Assembly (NCBI RefSeq): GCF_047638075.1
Contig: NZ_JBLJBV010000018.1
Coordinates: 1-64,000 of the forward strand
Length of the DNA stretch: 64,000 nucleotides
Source of the DNA: UBA6197 sp047638075
GTDB taxonomy: Bacteria > Pseudomonadota > Alphaproteobacteria > Rhodobacterales > Rhodobacteraceae
Reading direction: 5' to 3'
How positions within the stretch are numbered: the first letter of the stretch is position 1; the number at the start of each line of letters is the position of its first letter. This document shows positions 7,675 through 16,092 of the stretch, piece by piece. The notes beneath the pieces are model-generated. The model was not told the DNA's origin, searched no databases, and saw only the letters and a list, made by a program, of their open reading frames with translations. Made by a program: the position numbers and the translations under genes.

Positions 7675-8631
7675 TTGTCTGGCAAATTACGCCTTCCCCC
7701 CCTTAACGCGCTGCGGGTGTTTCATGCAGTGGTGCGCCATGCCAGTTTCCGGCAGGCGGCGGATGAGCTTTTGGTGACGCCGCAGGCGGTGGGTCAGCAG
7801 ATCAAACTGCTGGAAGATACGTTGCAAGTGACCCTGTTTGAACGGCGCGGCCGCAGCGTAGAGCCTACTGAGGACGCCATTTTGCTATCGCATTACGTCG
7901 GCGCCGGCTTTGCCGAATTTGCCGAGGGCGTGCGCCGCGTCACCAAGTCGAACTACCGCAACCGGATCAATCTGAACGCCTCGCCGTATTTCGCCACGCG
8001 CTATCTGATGCCGCGTCTGGCGCAGTTTCGCGAAACGGTTCCGGGGGCCGATCTGCGCCTGACCACGATGGTCGACACCCCCGATTTCGCCCGCGACGAC
8101 ATAGACGTTTCGGTGCAGTGGGGCTATGGCGACTGGCCCGACCTTGACGTGTCGCTGCTGGTGCGCGACCCCAAGGTCATCTGTTGCAGCCCCGCGATTG
8201 GCGCGCAGATAGAAACCGCAGCCGACCTGACCCGTTTTGCGCTGCTGCACACGGTCAAATCCAAACGCCTTTGGCCCGATATTCTGCACCACCTCGGCGT
8301 TGCACAGGGCGATCAGGATGGCAGCATCGGCTTTGATGATGCGGCAACGATGCGGCGGGCCACGCTACAGGGCATGGGGATCGGCCTTGTCTCGGTTATC
8401 GACGCCGAAGAGGATCTGCGCTCGGGGCTGCTGGTTGCGCCGTTGGGGCGCGACGCCCTGCAAACGATGCCCAAGGATGAGGTGCCGGGGTTCTACCTGC
8501 TGGCGCCGCGCGCGCATCTGCGCGTCAAGGTGGTGGCCGCCTCGCACCGCTGGTTGCTTAATCAGACGTGGGACAGCCTCCCTGACCTTTTGTCAACGCC
8601 ATTGGCGGCGATACCGCCCCATGACGCCTGA
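7675..8631 (+). CDS. LysR-family regulator, GcvA-like
   Basis: 318 aa. The N-terminal helix-turn-helix (LNALRVFHAVVRHASFRQAADELLVTPQAVGQQIKLLED) is of the GcvA/AmpR type, followed by a periplasmic-binding-like effector domain from about residue 95. The start is TTG at 7675, with a strong AGGAGG at 7661-7666. It lies between the second SDR and the aapJQMP genes on the same strand, so it probably regulates one or both parts of the island. GcvA relatives commonly sense amino or aromatic acids; the ligand here is unknown. Confidence 0.87.
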   Translation: MSGKLRLPPLNALRVFHAVVRHASFRQAADELLVTPQAVGQQIKLLEDTLQVTLFERRGRSVEPTEDAILLSHYVGAGFAEFAEGVRRVTKSNYRNRINLNASPYFATRYLMPRLAQFRETVPGADLRLTTMVDTPDFARDDIDVSVQWGYGDWPDLDVSLLVRDPKVICCSPAIGAQIETAADLTRFALLHTVKSKRLWPDILHHLGVAQGDQDGSIGFDDAATMRRATLQGMGIGLVSVIDAEEDLRSGLLVAPLGRDALQTMPKDEVPGFYLLAPRAHLRVKVVAASHRWLLNQTWDSLPDLLSTPLAAIPPHDA

Positions 8632-8670
8632 CCCCGGTTTGACCGGGGGCGCAGCCAATACCGCGCCCCC
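8632..8670 (+). terminator. two overlapping, mutually exclusive hairpins before aapJ
   Basis: Hairpin A pairs CCCCGGT (8632-8638) with ACCGGGG (8642-8648). Hairpin B pairs GGGGGCGC (8645-8652) with GCGCCCCC (8663-8670). They share bases 8645-8648, so only one can form at a time. There is no T-run. This could end lysR transcription, and a switch affecting aapJ readthrough is possible but unproven. Confidence 0.4.
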
Positions 8671-8727
8671 CAATAAAAACGCGACCACAATTCAACCCAC
8701 CAAATCCGACACCAAGGGAGTAAAGAC

Positions 8728-9762
8728 ATGAAACTATCCAATCTGGCCGCCGTGGCGCTTTCTGCCGCGCTTGCCATGCCCGCACTGCCCGCGCTGGCCG
8801 ACGCCGGCAAAACCCTGGAGACCGTAAAGGCGCGCGGCTCGCTTTTGTGCACCGGGCATGACGGCTCGTATCTTGGCTTTGCCGAGGTTGATGACAAGGG
8901 CAACTGGAAGGGCCTTGATATCGACCTGTGCCGCGCTGTTGCGACCGCCATTTTCGGGGATCCGACCGCGCTGAAGATCATTCCGATCAGCTGGGCGCAG
9001 CGCTGGCCTGCGCTCCAGTCGGGTGATGTCGATATCGTCATCAAGGCATCGGGCGGCACGCTTAGCCGTGACACGGAACTGGGGCTGCAATTTTCCAACT
9101 CCTACTATCTTGGCACAACCAAGATCATGGCGCACGCGGAACTGGGCCTGAAGTCGATCGCGGATGCCGATGGCGGCACGATCTGCATCCCCGCAGGCAC
9201 GACACAAGAACAGCAGATCGCGTCCTATACCCAGCGTCTTGGCATCACGCTGGAACCGGTCGTGATTCAGAAAACCGAGGAACTGGAGCAGGCCTATTTC
9301 TCGGGCCGGTGCGACGCCTATACCCAGTGGGGCCCGGTTCTGGCGATTGCCCGCGCCGCCAAGGGCAACATTGATGAACACGTCCTGCTGCCTGACGTTC
9401 TGGCGTTGGAACCCGAGGTCATGGTGATGCGCCAGGGCGATGACAACTGGGTCGATATCGCCAACTGGACGCTAAGCGCGCTGCTGTTCGCGGAACAAGA
9501 GGGCGTCAATTCCGGCAACGTCGATGACATGCGCGCCAACCCGCCAACGCCCGAAGTGTCCAAGTTTCTGGGCGTGACCCCGGGTGTGGGCAAGGGCCTT
9601 GGGCTGACGGATGACTGGGCCTACAACGTCATCAAGAATGTCGGAAACTTCTCCGAGGTGTTCGAGCGCAATCTGGGCCAGGAATCGCCCTACAAGATGC
9701 CGCGTGAAATGACCGCCCTGTGGAAAGACGGCGGCGTTCTGTTCCCGCTGGTCTTCGACTGA
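8728..9762 (+). CDS. aapJ: amino-acid ABC transporter substrate-binding protein (AapJ-type)
   Basis: 344 aa periplasmic binding protein. An N-terminal signal peptide (MKLSNLAAVALSAALAMPAL, cleaved near ALA-DAGK) precedes a family 3 solute-binding fold, with SLLCTGHDGSYLGFAEVDDKGNWKGLDIDLCRAVA typical of AapJ/BztA proteins of about 340 residues. It captures an L-amino acid or similar zwitterionic acid for the AapQM permease and AapP ATPase encoded next. The start has a GGGAG site upstream. In this island the importer probably brings in the pathway's nitrogen-containing substrate; Aap systems are broad, so identity cannot be read. Confidence 0.9.
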   Translation: MKLSNLAAVALSAALAMPALPALADAGKTLETVKARGSLLCTGHDGSYLGFAEVDDKGNWKGLDIDLCRAVATAIFGDPTALKIIPISWAQRWPALQSGDVDIVIKASGGTLSRDTELGLQFSNSYYLGTTKIMAHAELGLKSIADADGGTICIPAGTTQEQQIASYTQRLGITLEPVVIQKTEELEQAYFSGRCDAYTQWGPVLAIARAAKGNIDEHVLLPDVLALEPEVMVMRQGDDNWVDIANWTLSALLFAEQEGVNSGNVDDMRANPPTPEVSKFLGVTPGVGKGLGLTDDWAYNVIKNVGNFSEVFERNLGQESPYKMPREMTALWKDGGVLFPLVFD

Positions 9763-9821
9763 CACTATCGGCCCTGCCCGGTCGCGGGCGGGGCCATTTC
9801 ACCCCTGTGAAAGGTTGGTTG

Positions 9822-10985
9822 ATGCGAAATCCACTGCGCAACCTGAAAACCCGGAATGCCGTGTTGCAGACCCTGTTTGTAGGGGGACTTGCCGCGCTGG
9901 TCATTTCCGGCACGCTGATTGCGATGCGCAATCTGGAGGCTCAGGGCATTTCCTCGGGCTTTGGGTTTCTGTCCAAGGCAACCGGCCTGAACGTGTCTTT
10001 TTCGCTGCTGCCGGTGACCGCGACAGACCCCTACTGGTGGCTTTTGCTTATCGGTTTCGTCAACACGATCTTTCTGGGCTTTTTCGGGCTTTTGGCGGCA
10101 ACCATCGTCGGCATGGTCGTCGGCCTTGCCCGCACCTCGGCCAATGAGGTGGCAAGCCTTTTGGGCACGATCTACGTTGAATCCTTTCGCAACGTGCCGA
10201 TCATCTTGCAGGTCATCTTCTGGTATGCGGTCCTGACCCATCTGCCCGGACCCCGTGACGCGCTGGAATTTGGCGGTATGGCGCTAAGCAGCCGGGGGGT
10301 TTTCCTGCCGATGCTGAATGTCGGGAATGGCTGGCTGGTTCTGGCGGTGCTGGCGCTGGTCGCGGCGGTGATACTGCCGCTTTTCATCTCCGTCAGCCGC
10401 AAGATCGCCAAACCCCGCGAAGAACGCCGCGCGCTGAAAATCACCGCCACCGCCGTCTGCCTTGCGGTATTTGCGGCGGCCCTGCTGCTGGGCCGTCCCG
10501 CAGGGGGCAGCTTCGTTTCGGTGCCGATGCTAAAGGGGCTGAACTTTCAAGGTGGCCTGCGGATCCCGCCCGAGTTTTCGGCCCTGCTGATCGGCATTGC
10601 CGTCTACGGCGGTTCCTATATCGCTGAAATCGTCCGCGGCGGCTTCAAATCCGTCAGTAGGGGCCAGATCGAGGCGGCACAATCGCTGGGCCTGACACGC
10701 TGGCAGATATTCACGCGGGTGCGGTTGCCGTTGGCGCTGCGCGCGATGCTGCCCATTCTGGCCAACCAGTACGTCTGGCTGATCAAGGCAACCACCCTGG
10801 GCATTACGGTCGGCTTTACCGATTTCTTCATGATCGTATCGCTGACCATCAACCGGTCGGGCCAAACGCTTGAGGCGATCTTCATTCTGATGGCGGGGTT
10901 CCTGATCATCAACTTTACGGTCGCGGCAGTGTTCAACCGTATCAACAAGGCCATTGCCCTGAAGGGCAATCAACTTCGGACGTGA
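9822..10985 (+). CDS. aapQ: amino-acid ABC transporter permease (AapQ-type)
   Basis: 387 aa integral membrane protein. The family hallmark is a long insertion between the first and later membrane helices, plus the EAA loop near the C-terminus (EIVRGGFKSVSRGQIEAAQSLGLT). I place the start at 9822 (MRNPLRNLKTRNAV), just past the promoter-like gap after aapJ; longer frames begin inside aapJ. It pairs with AapM to form the channel. Length and organisation match AapQ/BztB rather than shorter HisM-type permeases. Confidence 0.88.
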   Translation: MRNPLRNLKTRNAVLQTLFVGGLAALVISGTLIAMRNLEAQGISSGFGFLSKATGLNVSFSLLPVTATDPYWWLLLIGFVNTIFLGFFGLLAATIVGMVVGLARTSANEVASLLGTIYVESFRNVPIILQVIFWYAVLTHLPGPRDALEFGGMALSSRGVFLPMLNVGNGWLVLAVLALVAAVILPLFISVSRKIAKPREERRALKITATAVCLAVFAAALLLGRPAGGSFVSVPMLKGLNFQGGLRIPPEFSALLIGIAVYGGSYIAEIVRGGFKSVSRGQIEAAQSLGLTRWQIFTRVRLPLALRAMLPILANQYVWLIKATTLGITVGFTDFFMIVSLTINRSGQTLEAIFILMAGFLIINFTVAAVFNRINKAIALKGNQLRT

Positions 10986-10989
10986 ACAG

Positions 10990-12066
10990 ATGATGGCATC
11001 CTCACCCATGGCACGCCGGCACGCATCGCGCTCGCTCAAGCGGCGCTTCTTCTCCACCCCGCTGGACGCGGCGGTTTCCATCATCTGCCTGGCGCTGCTG
11101 GCGCTGTTGATCTGGAAAGTATCGGATTGGGCACTGTTTTCGGCGGTGTTCGGCAGTGCTGGCGGCCCCGCGGCCTGCAAGGCGGCCACCGGCGCGTGCT
11201 GGTCTGTCATTGCAGACCGCTGGCGGATCATCATGTTTGGCCTTTACCCCTATGAGGAACAGTGGCGTTCTGCGCTGGCCTGCGTGGCCGTGGTGGTGAT
11301 GACGGTTTTAAGCTGCATCCCGGCCCTTTGGACCGGGCGGCGGATTGCGCTGATCTGGGGTATTGGGGCCAGCAGCTATTACATTCTGATGGCGGGTGGC
11401 ATTTTCGGGCTGGAGGTAGTGGGCGAAGAAATGTGGGGCGGGCTGGCGCTGACGCTGTTCATCTTTCTGTCGACCTGCCTGATCGGGTTTCCCCTGTCGA
11501 TCGTGTTTGCCCTGATGCGCCGGTCTGAACTACCGTGGATTTCGCGCACGATGGGGCTGATCATTGATACGGTGCGGTCGCTGCCGCTGATTTCGATCCT
11601 GTTCACCTTTGCGATCGTGCTGCCCTTCATGCTGCCCGACTGGCTACAGGGCGACAAACTTTACCGCGTGATCTTGGGGTCGGCGCTGTTCTTTGCCGCC
11701 TACCAGGCCGAGATCGTGCGCGGCGGGATGCAGGGCGTCGCCGCCGGGCAGGAAGAGGCCGCCAAGGCGCTGGGGCTGGGCTATTGGCACCGCATCAGCC
11801 GGATCGTGCTGCCGCAGGCCATGCGCAACGCGCTGCCCGCGACGATCAACCAGTTCGTGATTTCGTTCAAGGAAACCTCGCTGGTCATCATCATCGGGTT
11901 TTTCGAAATCCTCGCCTCGGCCAGCGCGGCCTACGGCACCGGCGACTGGACCTTTGCCTATGTCGAGGTCTACGTCTTTGTCGCCCTGATCTACTTCGTC
12001 TTTGTCTTCAGCCTGTCGCGCTATGGTGCCTTTCTTGAACGGCGCATGGAAATCGGCCAACGGTAA
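10990..12066 (+). CDS. aapM: amino-acid ABC transporter permease (AapM-type)
   Basis: 358 aa, several hydrophobic helices. A cytoplasmic Arg/Lys-rich N-terminus is followed by a membrane helix, a soluble stretch with two Cys (ACKAATGACW), then the core permease domain with the EAA loop EIVRGGMQGVAAGQEEAAKALGLG. It lies 4 bases after aapQ and 12 before aapP, and forms the heterodimeric channel with AapQ. Membership of the Aap/Bzt family is clear from size and neighbours. Confidence 0.88.
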   Translation: MMASSPMARRHASRSLKRRFFSTPLDAAVSIICLALLALLIWKVSDWALFSAVFGSAGGPAACKAATGACWSVIADRWRIIMFGLYPYEEQWRSALACVAVVVMTVLSCIPALWTGRRIALIWGIGASSYYILMAGGIFGLEVVGEEMWGGLALTLFIFLSTCLIGFPLSIVFALMRRSELPWISRTMGLIIDTVRSLPLISILFTFAIVLPFMLPDWLQGDKLYRVILGSALFFAAYQAEIVRGGMQGVAAGQEEAAKALGLGYWHRISRIVLPQAMRNALPATINQFVISFKETSLVIIIGFFEILASASAAYGTGDWTFAYVEVYVFVALIYFVFVFSLSRYGAFLERRMEIGQR

Positions 12067-12078
12067 GGAGGTCTTTGC

Positions 12079-12843
12079 ATGACCCAGAAAACCAAAGCCG
12101 CGGGGGACATCCCCGCAATTCAGATCGAACATATGAACAAGTTCTACGGCAAGTTTCAGGCGCTGAAAAACATCAACCTGACCATTGGGCGGGGCGAAAA
12201 GGTGGTGGTTTGCGGGCCGTCGGGTTCTGGCAAGTCGACCATGATCCGCTGCATCAACCGGCTGGAAGAACATGATAGCGGCAAGATCACGGTTCTGGGC
12301 ACGGAATTGAACGACGATCTGGGCAATATCGACGAAATCCGGCGCGATGTCGGCATGGTGTTTCAGCACTTCAACCTGTTCCCGCATATGACCGTGCTGG
12401 AAAACTGCACCCTCGCGCCGATGCTGGTGCGCAAGACCCGCCGCGCCGAGGCCGAGGCAAACGCCCGCGCCTTTCTGGAAAAGGTGCGCATCCCTGAACA
12501 GGCCGACAAGTTTCCCGGCCAGTTGTCGGGTGGGCAGCAGCAGCGGGTAGCGATTGCCCGGTCGCTATGCATGCAACCCGAGATATTGCTGTTTGACGAA
12601 CCCACCTCGGCGCTGGACCCGGAGATGATTTCCGAAGTGCTGGACGTCATGGTGGCGCTGGCAGATGAGGGGATAACGATGATCTGCGTGACGCATGAAA
12701 TGGGTTTTGCCCGCAAGGTGGCCGACCGCGTGGTGTTCATGGACGCGGGCGAGATCATCGAAGAGGCTGCCCCCGAGCCGTTCTTCAACGCGCCGCAAAA
12801 TGAGCGGACGAAAAAGTTTCTGTCGCAAATTCTGGCGCATTGA
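12079..12843 (+). CDS. aapP: amino-acid ABC transporter ATP-binding protein (AapP-type)
   Basis: 254 aa. It has Walker A GPSGSGKST, Q-loop FQHFNLFPHMTVLENC, signature LSGGQQQRVAIARSL, Walker B ILLFDEPTSALDPEM and the switch His in VTHEMGFA. This is the standard polar amino-acid ATPase that drives AapJQM. AAGGAGG lies just upstream of the ATG. It ends 44 bases before the FAD-linked oxidase gene, so transport and catabolic genes are probably co-transcribed. Confidence 0.92.
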   Translation: MTQKTKAAGDIPAIQIEHMNKFYGKFQALKNINLTIGRGEKVVVCGPSGSGKSTMIRCINRLEEHDSGKITVLGTELNDDLGNIDEIRRDVGMVFQHFNLFPHMTVLENCTLAPMLVRKTRRAEAEANARAFLEKVRIPEQADKFPGQLSGGQQQRVAIARSLCMQPEILLFDEPTSALDPEMISEVLDVMVALADEGITMICVTHEMGFARKVADRVVFMDAGEIIEEAAPEPFFNAPQNERTKKFLSQILAH

Positions 12844-12887
12844 GGCGGACTCGCGCAGCACAAAAACCTGGGCAAAAAGGCACTGAC

Positions 12888-14312
12888 ATGGCGGATCTGG
12901 CACGAGAGTTTGCCGAATTACTGGGCGCAAAAGGCTGGCTTTCTGGCGATGGCGCCGCGCCCTATAGCCGCGACTGGCTGAACAGATACGGCATAGCGCC
13001 GATAGGTGTGGCGCGCCCGGCCGATACCGCCGAGGTTTCGGCGGTGCTGCAACTCTGCCACCGGCATGGCATCATCGTCGTGCCGCAAGGCGGCAACACC
13101 GGCCTTTGCGGGGCAAGCGTTGTGGCTGCGGGGGCGGGGGTGATCCTGTCGCTGTCGCGCATGGCGGCGATTGCGGCGCCTGACCGGGCATCGGCCTCGG
13201 TCTGCGTGGGCGCGGGGGCGGTGCTGGAGGCGTTGCATCAGGCGCTGGAACCGCAGGGGCTGATCTTTCCGCTGCATCTGGGGGCCGAGGGTAGCGCCAC
13301 AATTGGCGGGCTGATCGGCACCAATGCCGGCGGCAGCCATGCCGCACGCTACGGGATGATGCAGGATCTGGTGCTGGGGCTGGAGGTGGTTCTGGCCGAC
13401 GGCACCATCTGGAACGGCCTGCGCGCCGTACAAAAAGACAATGCGGGCTATCAACTGCGCAAGCTGTTTTGCGGCGCGGAAGGCACGCTTGGTATTGTCA
13501 CTCGGGCGATACTAAGGCTCTATCCCGCCCCAAAACAGCGTCAAACCGCTTTGCTTGCGCTGCCTGACATGGAGGCGGCTGTTGCCTTTGGCACCCATAT
13601 CCGGGCCGAGGCGGCCGATTTTCTGAACGGGCTGGAGTTCTTTTCAGACTTTGGGCTTGGCCTGACGATGCGGCATCTGGCCGGCTTGGGCTTTCCGCTG
13701 GAAACGCGCGGCGGCGCCTATGTTCTGGTTGAGCTGACGTCAAGCTCGGATCTCGTGCCCTTGGCCGATGTGCTGGGGGCCACGCTGGAATGGGGGATGG
13801 AACAGGGGCTGGTGCTGGACGGTGCGCTGGCCATGTCCGAAGCGCAGCGCAGCCATTTCTGGCGCTTGCGCGAAGAGCAACCCGAAGGCCAGCGCCTTGA
13901 AGGGCCACAGTTAAAGCACGACATCTCTGTGCCCCCCGGCCGGATCGCGGAATTCATCCATGACGCGGACCGGCTGTGCCAGACCCTTTTGCCGGGCGTT
14001 CGGATCAACCCCTTCGGGCACCTGGCCGATGGCAATATCCATTTCAACCTGTCCCCCCCCGAAGACGCCACCGGCTTTGACGGGCGCGGTGGTGATCTGG
14101 CGCAAGGGCTGGCCGGTCTTGCCACCGCAATGGGCGGCAGCTTTGCCGCCGAACACGGGCTGGGGCGCGCAAAAACCGCCCTGGCAGACACGCATCGCAG
14201 CCCGGTTGAACGGGGCCTGATGGCGCGGATCAAACAGGCGTTTGACCCTGACGCCTACCTCAACCCCGGCGTTATCATAACCACCATCACCCCGGACCAG
14301 ACCAAAGAATAA
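12888..14312 (+). CDS. FAD-linked 2-hydroxyacid dehydrogenase (GlcD/D2HGDH family)
   Basis: 474 aa. The FAD_binding_4 (PCMH) domain occupies about 35-215 with PQGGNTGLCGASV and IGTNAGGSHAARYG. The C-terminal FAD-oxidase domain carries GHLADGNIHFNL and EHGLGRAK, the metal/substrate residues of D-lactate and D-2-hydroxyglutarate dehydrogenases. ATG 12888 follows an AAAAGG site and gives the usual N-terminus; a TTG at 12840 would overlap aapP. It probably oxidises a D-2-hydroxy acid to the 2-keto acid, which could feed the ThDP enzyme or aminotransferase encoded downstream (inference). Confidence 0.86.
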   Translation: MADLAREFAELLGAKGWLSGDGAAPYSRDWLNRYGIAPIGVARPADTAEVSAVLQLCHRHGIIVVPQGGNTGLCGASVVAAGAGVILSLSRMAAIAAPDRASASVCVGAGAVLEALHQALEPQGLIFPLHLGAEGSATIGGLIGTNAGGSHAARYGMMQDLVLGLEVVLADGTIWNGLRAVQKDNAGYQLRKLFCGAEGTLGIVTRAILRLYPAPKQRQTALLALPDMEAAVAFGTHIRAEAADFLNGLEFFSDFGLGLTMRHLAGLGFPLETRGGAYVLVELTSSSDLVPLADVLGATLEWGMEQGLVLDGALAMSEAQRSHFWRLREEQPEGQRLEGPQLKHDISVPPGRIAEFIHDADRLCQTLLPGVRINPFGHLADGNIHFNLSPPEDATGFDGRGGDLAQGLAGLATAMGGSFAAEHGLGRAKTALADTHRSPVERGLMARIKQAFDPDAYLNPGVIITTITPDQTKE

Positions 14313-14412
14313 CTTGTGCTTGGCCTGATTTTCTTGATTTCACTACCCCGCCCCGATGTGCACGATACCCATGGGCCAAAGCGCCCCGACACCCCCCTTT
14401 GGAGCACGACAC

Positions 14413-16092
14413 ATGACAGACAGATTGCGCAACGGCGGTGAGCTTTTGGTCGAATGTCTGGTGGCGCTTGGCGCGCGCAAGGGCTTTGGCGTGCCGGGGG
14501 AAAGCTATCTGGCGGTGCTGGATGCGCTGCATGATACCGCCGGCCGGCTGGACTATGTGCTGTGCCGGAACGAGGGTGGCGCCGCCTTTATGGCTGCGGC
14601 TTACGGCAAGCTGACCGGCAGCCCCGGCCTTTGCTTTGTGACCCGCGGGCCGGGCGTCACCAATGCCTCGATCGGGGTGCATACCGCAATGCAGGACAGC
14701 GCGCCGATGATCGTCTTTGTCGGTCAGGTCGGCACCGATATGAAGGGCCGCGAGGCGTTTCAGGAAATTGACTACCGCGCCGTGTTTGGCACGATGGCGA
14801 AATGGGTCACCGAGGTGGATCAGGTCGACCGCCTGCCCGAGATCATGGCCCGCGCCTGGACCACCGCCCTGTCGGGCCGCCCCGGCCCCGTGGTCATCGC
14901 GCTGCCCGAAGACATGCTGACCGCCCTGACCGATGCCCCCGCGCTGACCGGCCCCGCCCGCATCACCGAACCCGCCCCCGAGCCCGGCGCCATGGCCGAC
15001 GCGCTGGCGCTGCTGGCGCAGGCCAAACGCCCGCTGGTCCTCTTTGGCGGTTGCAACTGGACCGATACGGGGCGCGCCGATTTTCAGGCTTGGGCCGAGG
15101 CCTCGGATATCCCGGTGGTTGCCGCGTTCCGCTATCAGGACCGGTTTGACAATCACTCGCCCGTTTTCGTGGGTGAGGCCGGGGTCGGGATGGCGCCGCA
15201 TATAAAGGCGCTGATCCGCGATGCAGACGTCATTCTGGCGATCAACCTGCGCTTTGGCGAAATGACAACCGATGGCTATACGCTGCTGAACGTGCCTGTT
15301 CCGGCGCAAAAGCTGATTCATGTGCATGGCTCTGACCGCGAAATCGGCAAGGTCTATGTGCCGACGCTGGGTCTTCAGGCCGGCCCCAACGCCTTTGCCC
15401 GCCAGCTTGCGCCGGTCAATGGCGGCTGGGCAGACTGGCGCAAGGCCGCCCGTGCGGCCTATGAGGCGGGCTTTGACGCGCCCGCGCAGCCCGGCCCGGT
15501 GGATATGGTCAAGATCGCAGCGTGGCTACGCGACCACCTGCCCGAGGATATGATCTTGACCAACGGCGCAGGCAATTTCACCGTCTGGCCGAACAAGTTT
15601 TTCCGTTTTGGCCCAAAGGCCCGCCTGCTTGCGCCGCAATCGGGGGCGATGGGTTACGGCCTGCCCGCCGCGATCGCGGCCAAGGTCGCGCACCCGGACC
15701 GGACCGTTGTCTGTTTTGCCGGGGACGGTGACTTTCAGATGAACTGCCAGGAACTTGGCACCGCGATGCAGGCCGGGGCGCAGCCGATTGTGCTGATCCT
15801 CAACAACGGCATCTACGGCACGATCCGCGCCCATCAGGAACGCACCTATCCGGCCCGCGTTTCAGGCACGACCCTGCAAAACCCCGATTTCGTGGTACTC
15901 GCCAAATCTTACGGGTTTCACGCCGAAACCGTCGCCGCCACGGATGATTTTCCGGCGGCCTTTGAACGTGCCCTCGCCTCGACCAGTGGCGCGGTGCTGG
16001 AACTGATCATCTCGCCCGAGGCGCTGACCCCGCGCCAGACCCTTTCACAGATGCGCAATGACGCGCTCGCCTCAAAAAAGGCAAAGCCATGA
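14413..16092 (+). CDS. thiamine-diphosphate enzyme, acetolactate synthase-like
   Basis: 559 aa with the three-domain ThDP layout. The N-terminal pyrimidine domain holds the catalytic Glu in VLCRNEGGAAFMAAAYG. The middle domain starts around residue 195. The C-terminal pyrophosphate domain carries GDGDFQMNCQEL and the closing Asn pair in LILNNGIYG. GGAGC stands before ATG 14413. The stop overlaps hyuA's start by 4 bases. Such proteins decarboxylate or ligate 2-keto acids; this one is not close enough to any single characterised type for me to assign acetolactate, glyoxylate carboligase or benzoylformate activity. Confidence 0.83.
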   Translation: MTDRLRNGGELLVECLVALGARKGFGVPGESYLAVLDALHDTAGRLDYVLCRNEGGAAFMAAAYGKLTGSPGLCFVTRGPGVTNASIGVHTAMQDSAPMIVFVGQVGTDMKGREAFQEIDYRAVFGTMAKWVTEVDQVDRLPEIMARAWTTALSGRPGPVVIALPEDMLTALTDAPALTGPARITEPAPEPGAMADALALLAQAKRPLVLFGGCNWTDTGRADFQAWAEASDIPVVAAFRYQDRFDNHSPVFVGEAGVGMAPHIKALIRDADVILAINLRFGEMTTDGYTLLNVPVPAQKLIHVHGSDREIGKVYVPTLGLQAGPNAFARQLAPVNGGWADWRKAARAAYEAGFDAPAQPGPVDMVKIAAWLRDHLPEDMILTNGAGNFTVWPNKFFRFGPKARLLAPQSGAMGYGLPAAIAAKVAHPDRTVVCFAGDGDFQMNCQELGTAMQAGAQPIVLILNNGIYGTIRAHQERTYPARVSGTTLQNPDFVVLAKSYGFHAETVAATDDFPAAFERALASTSGAVLELIISPEALTPRQTLSQMRNDALASKKAKP

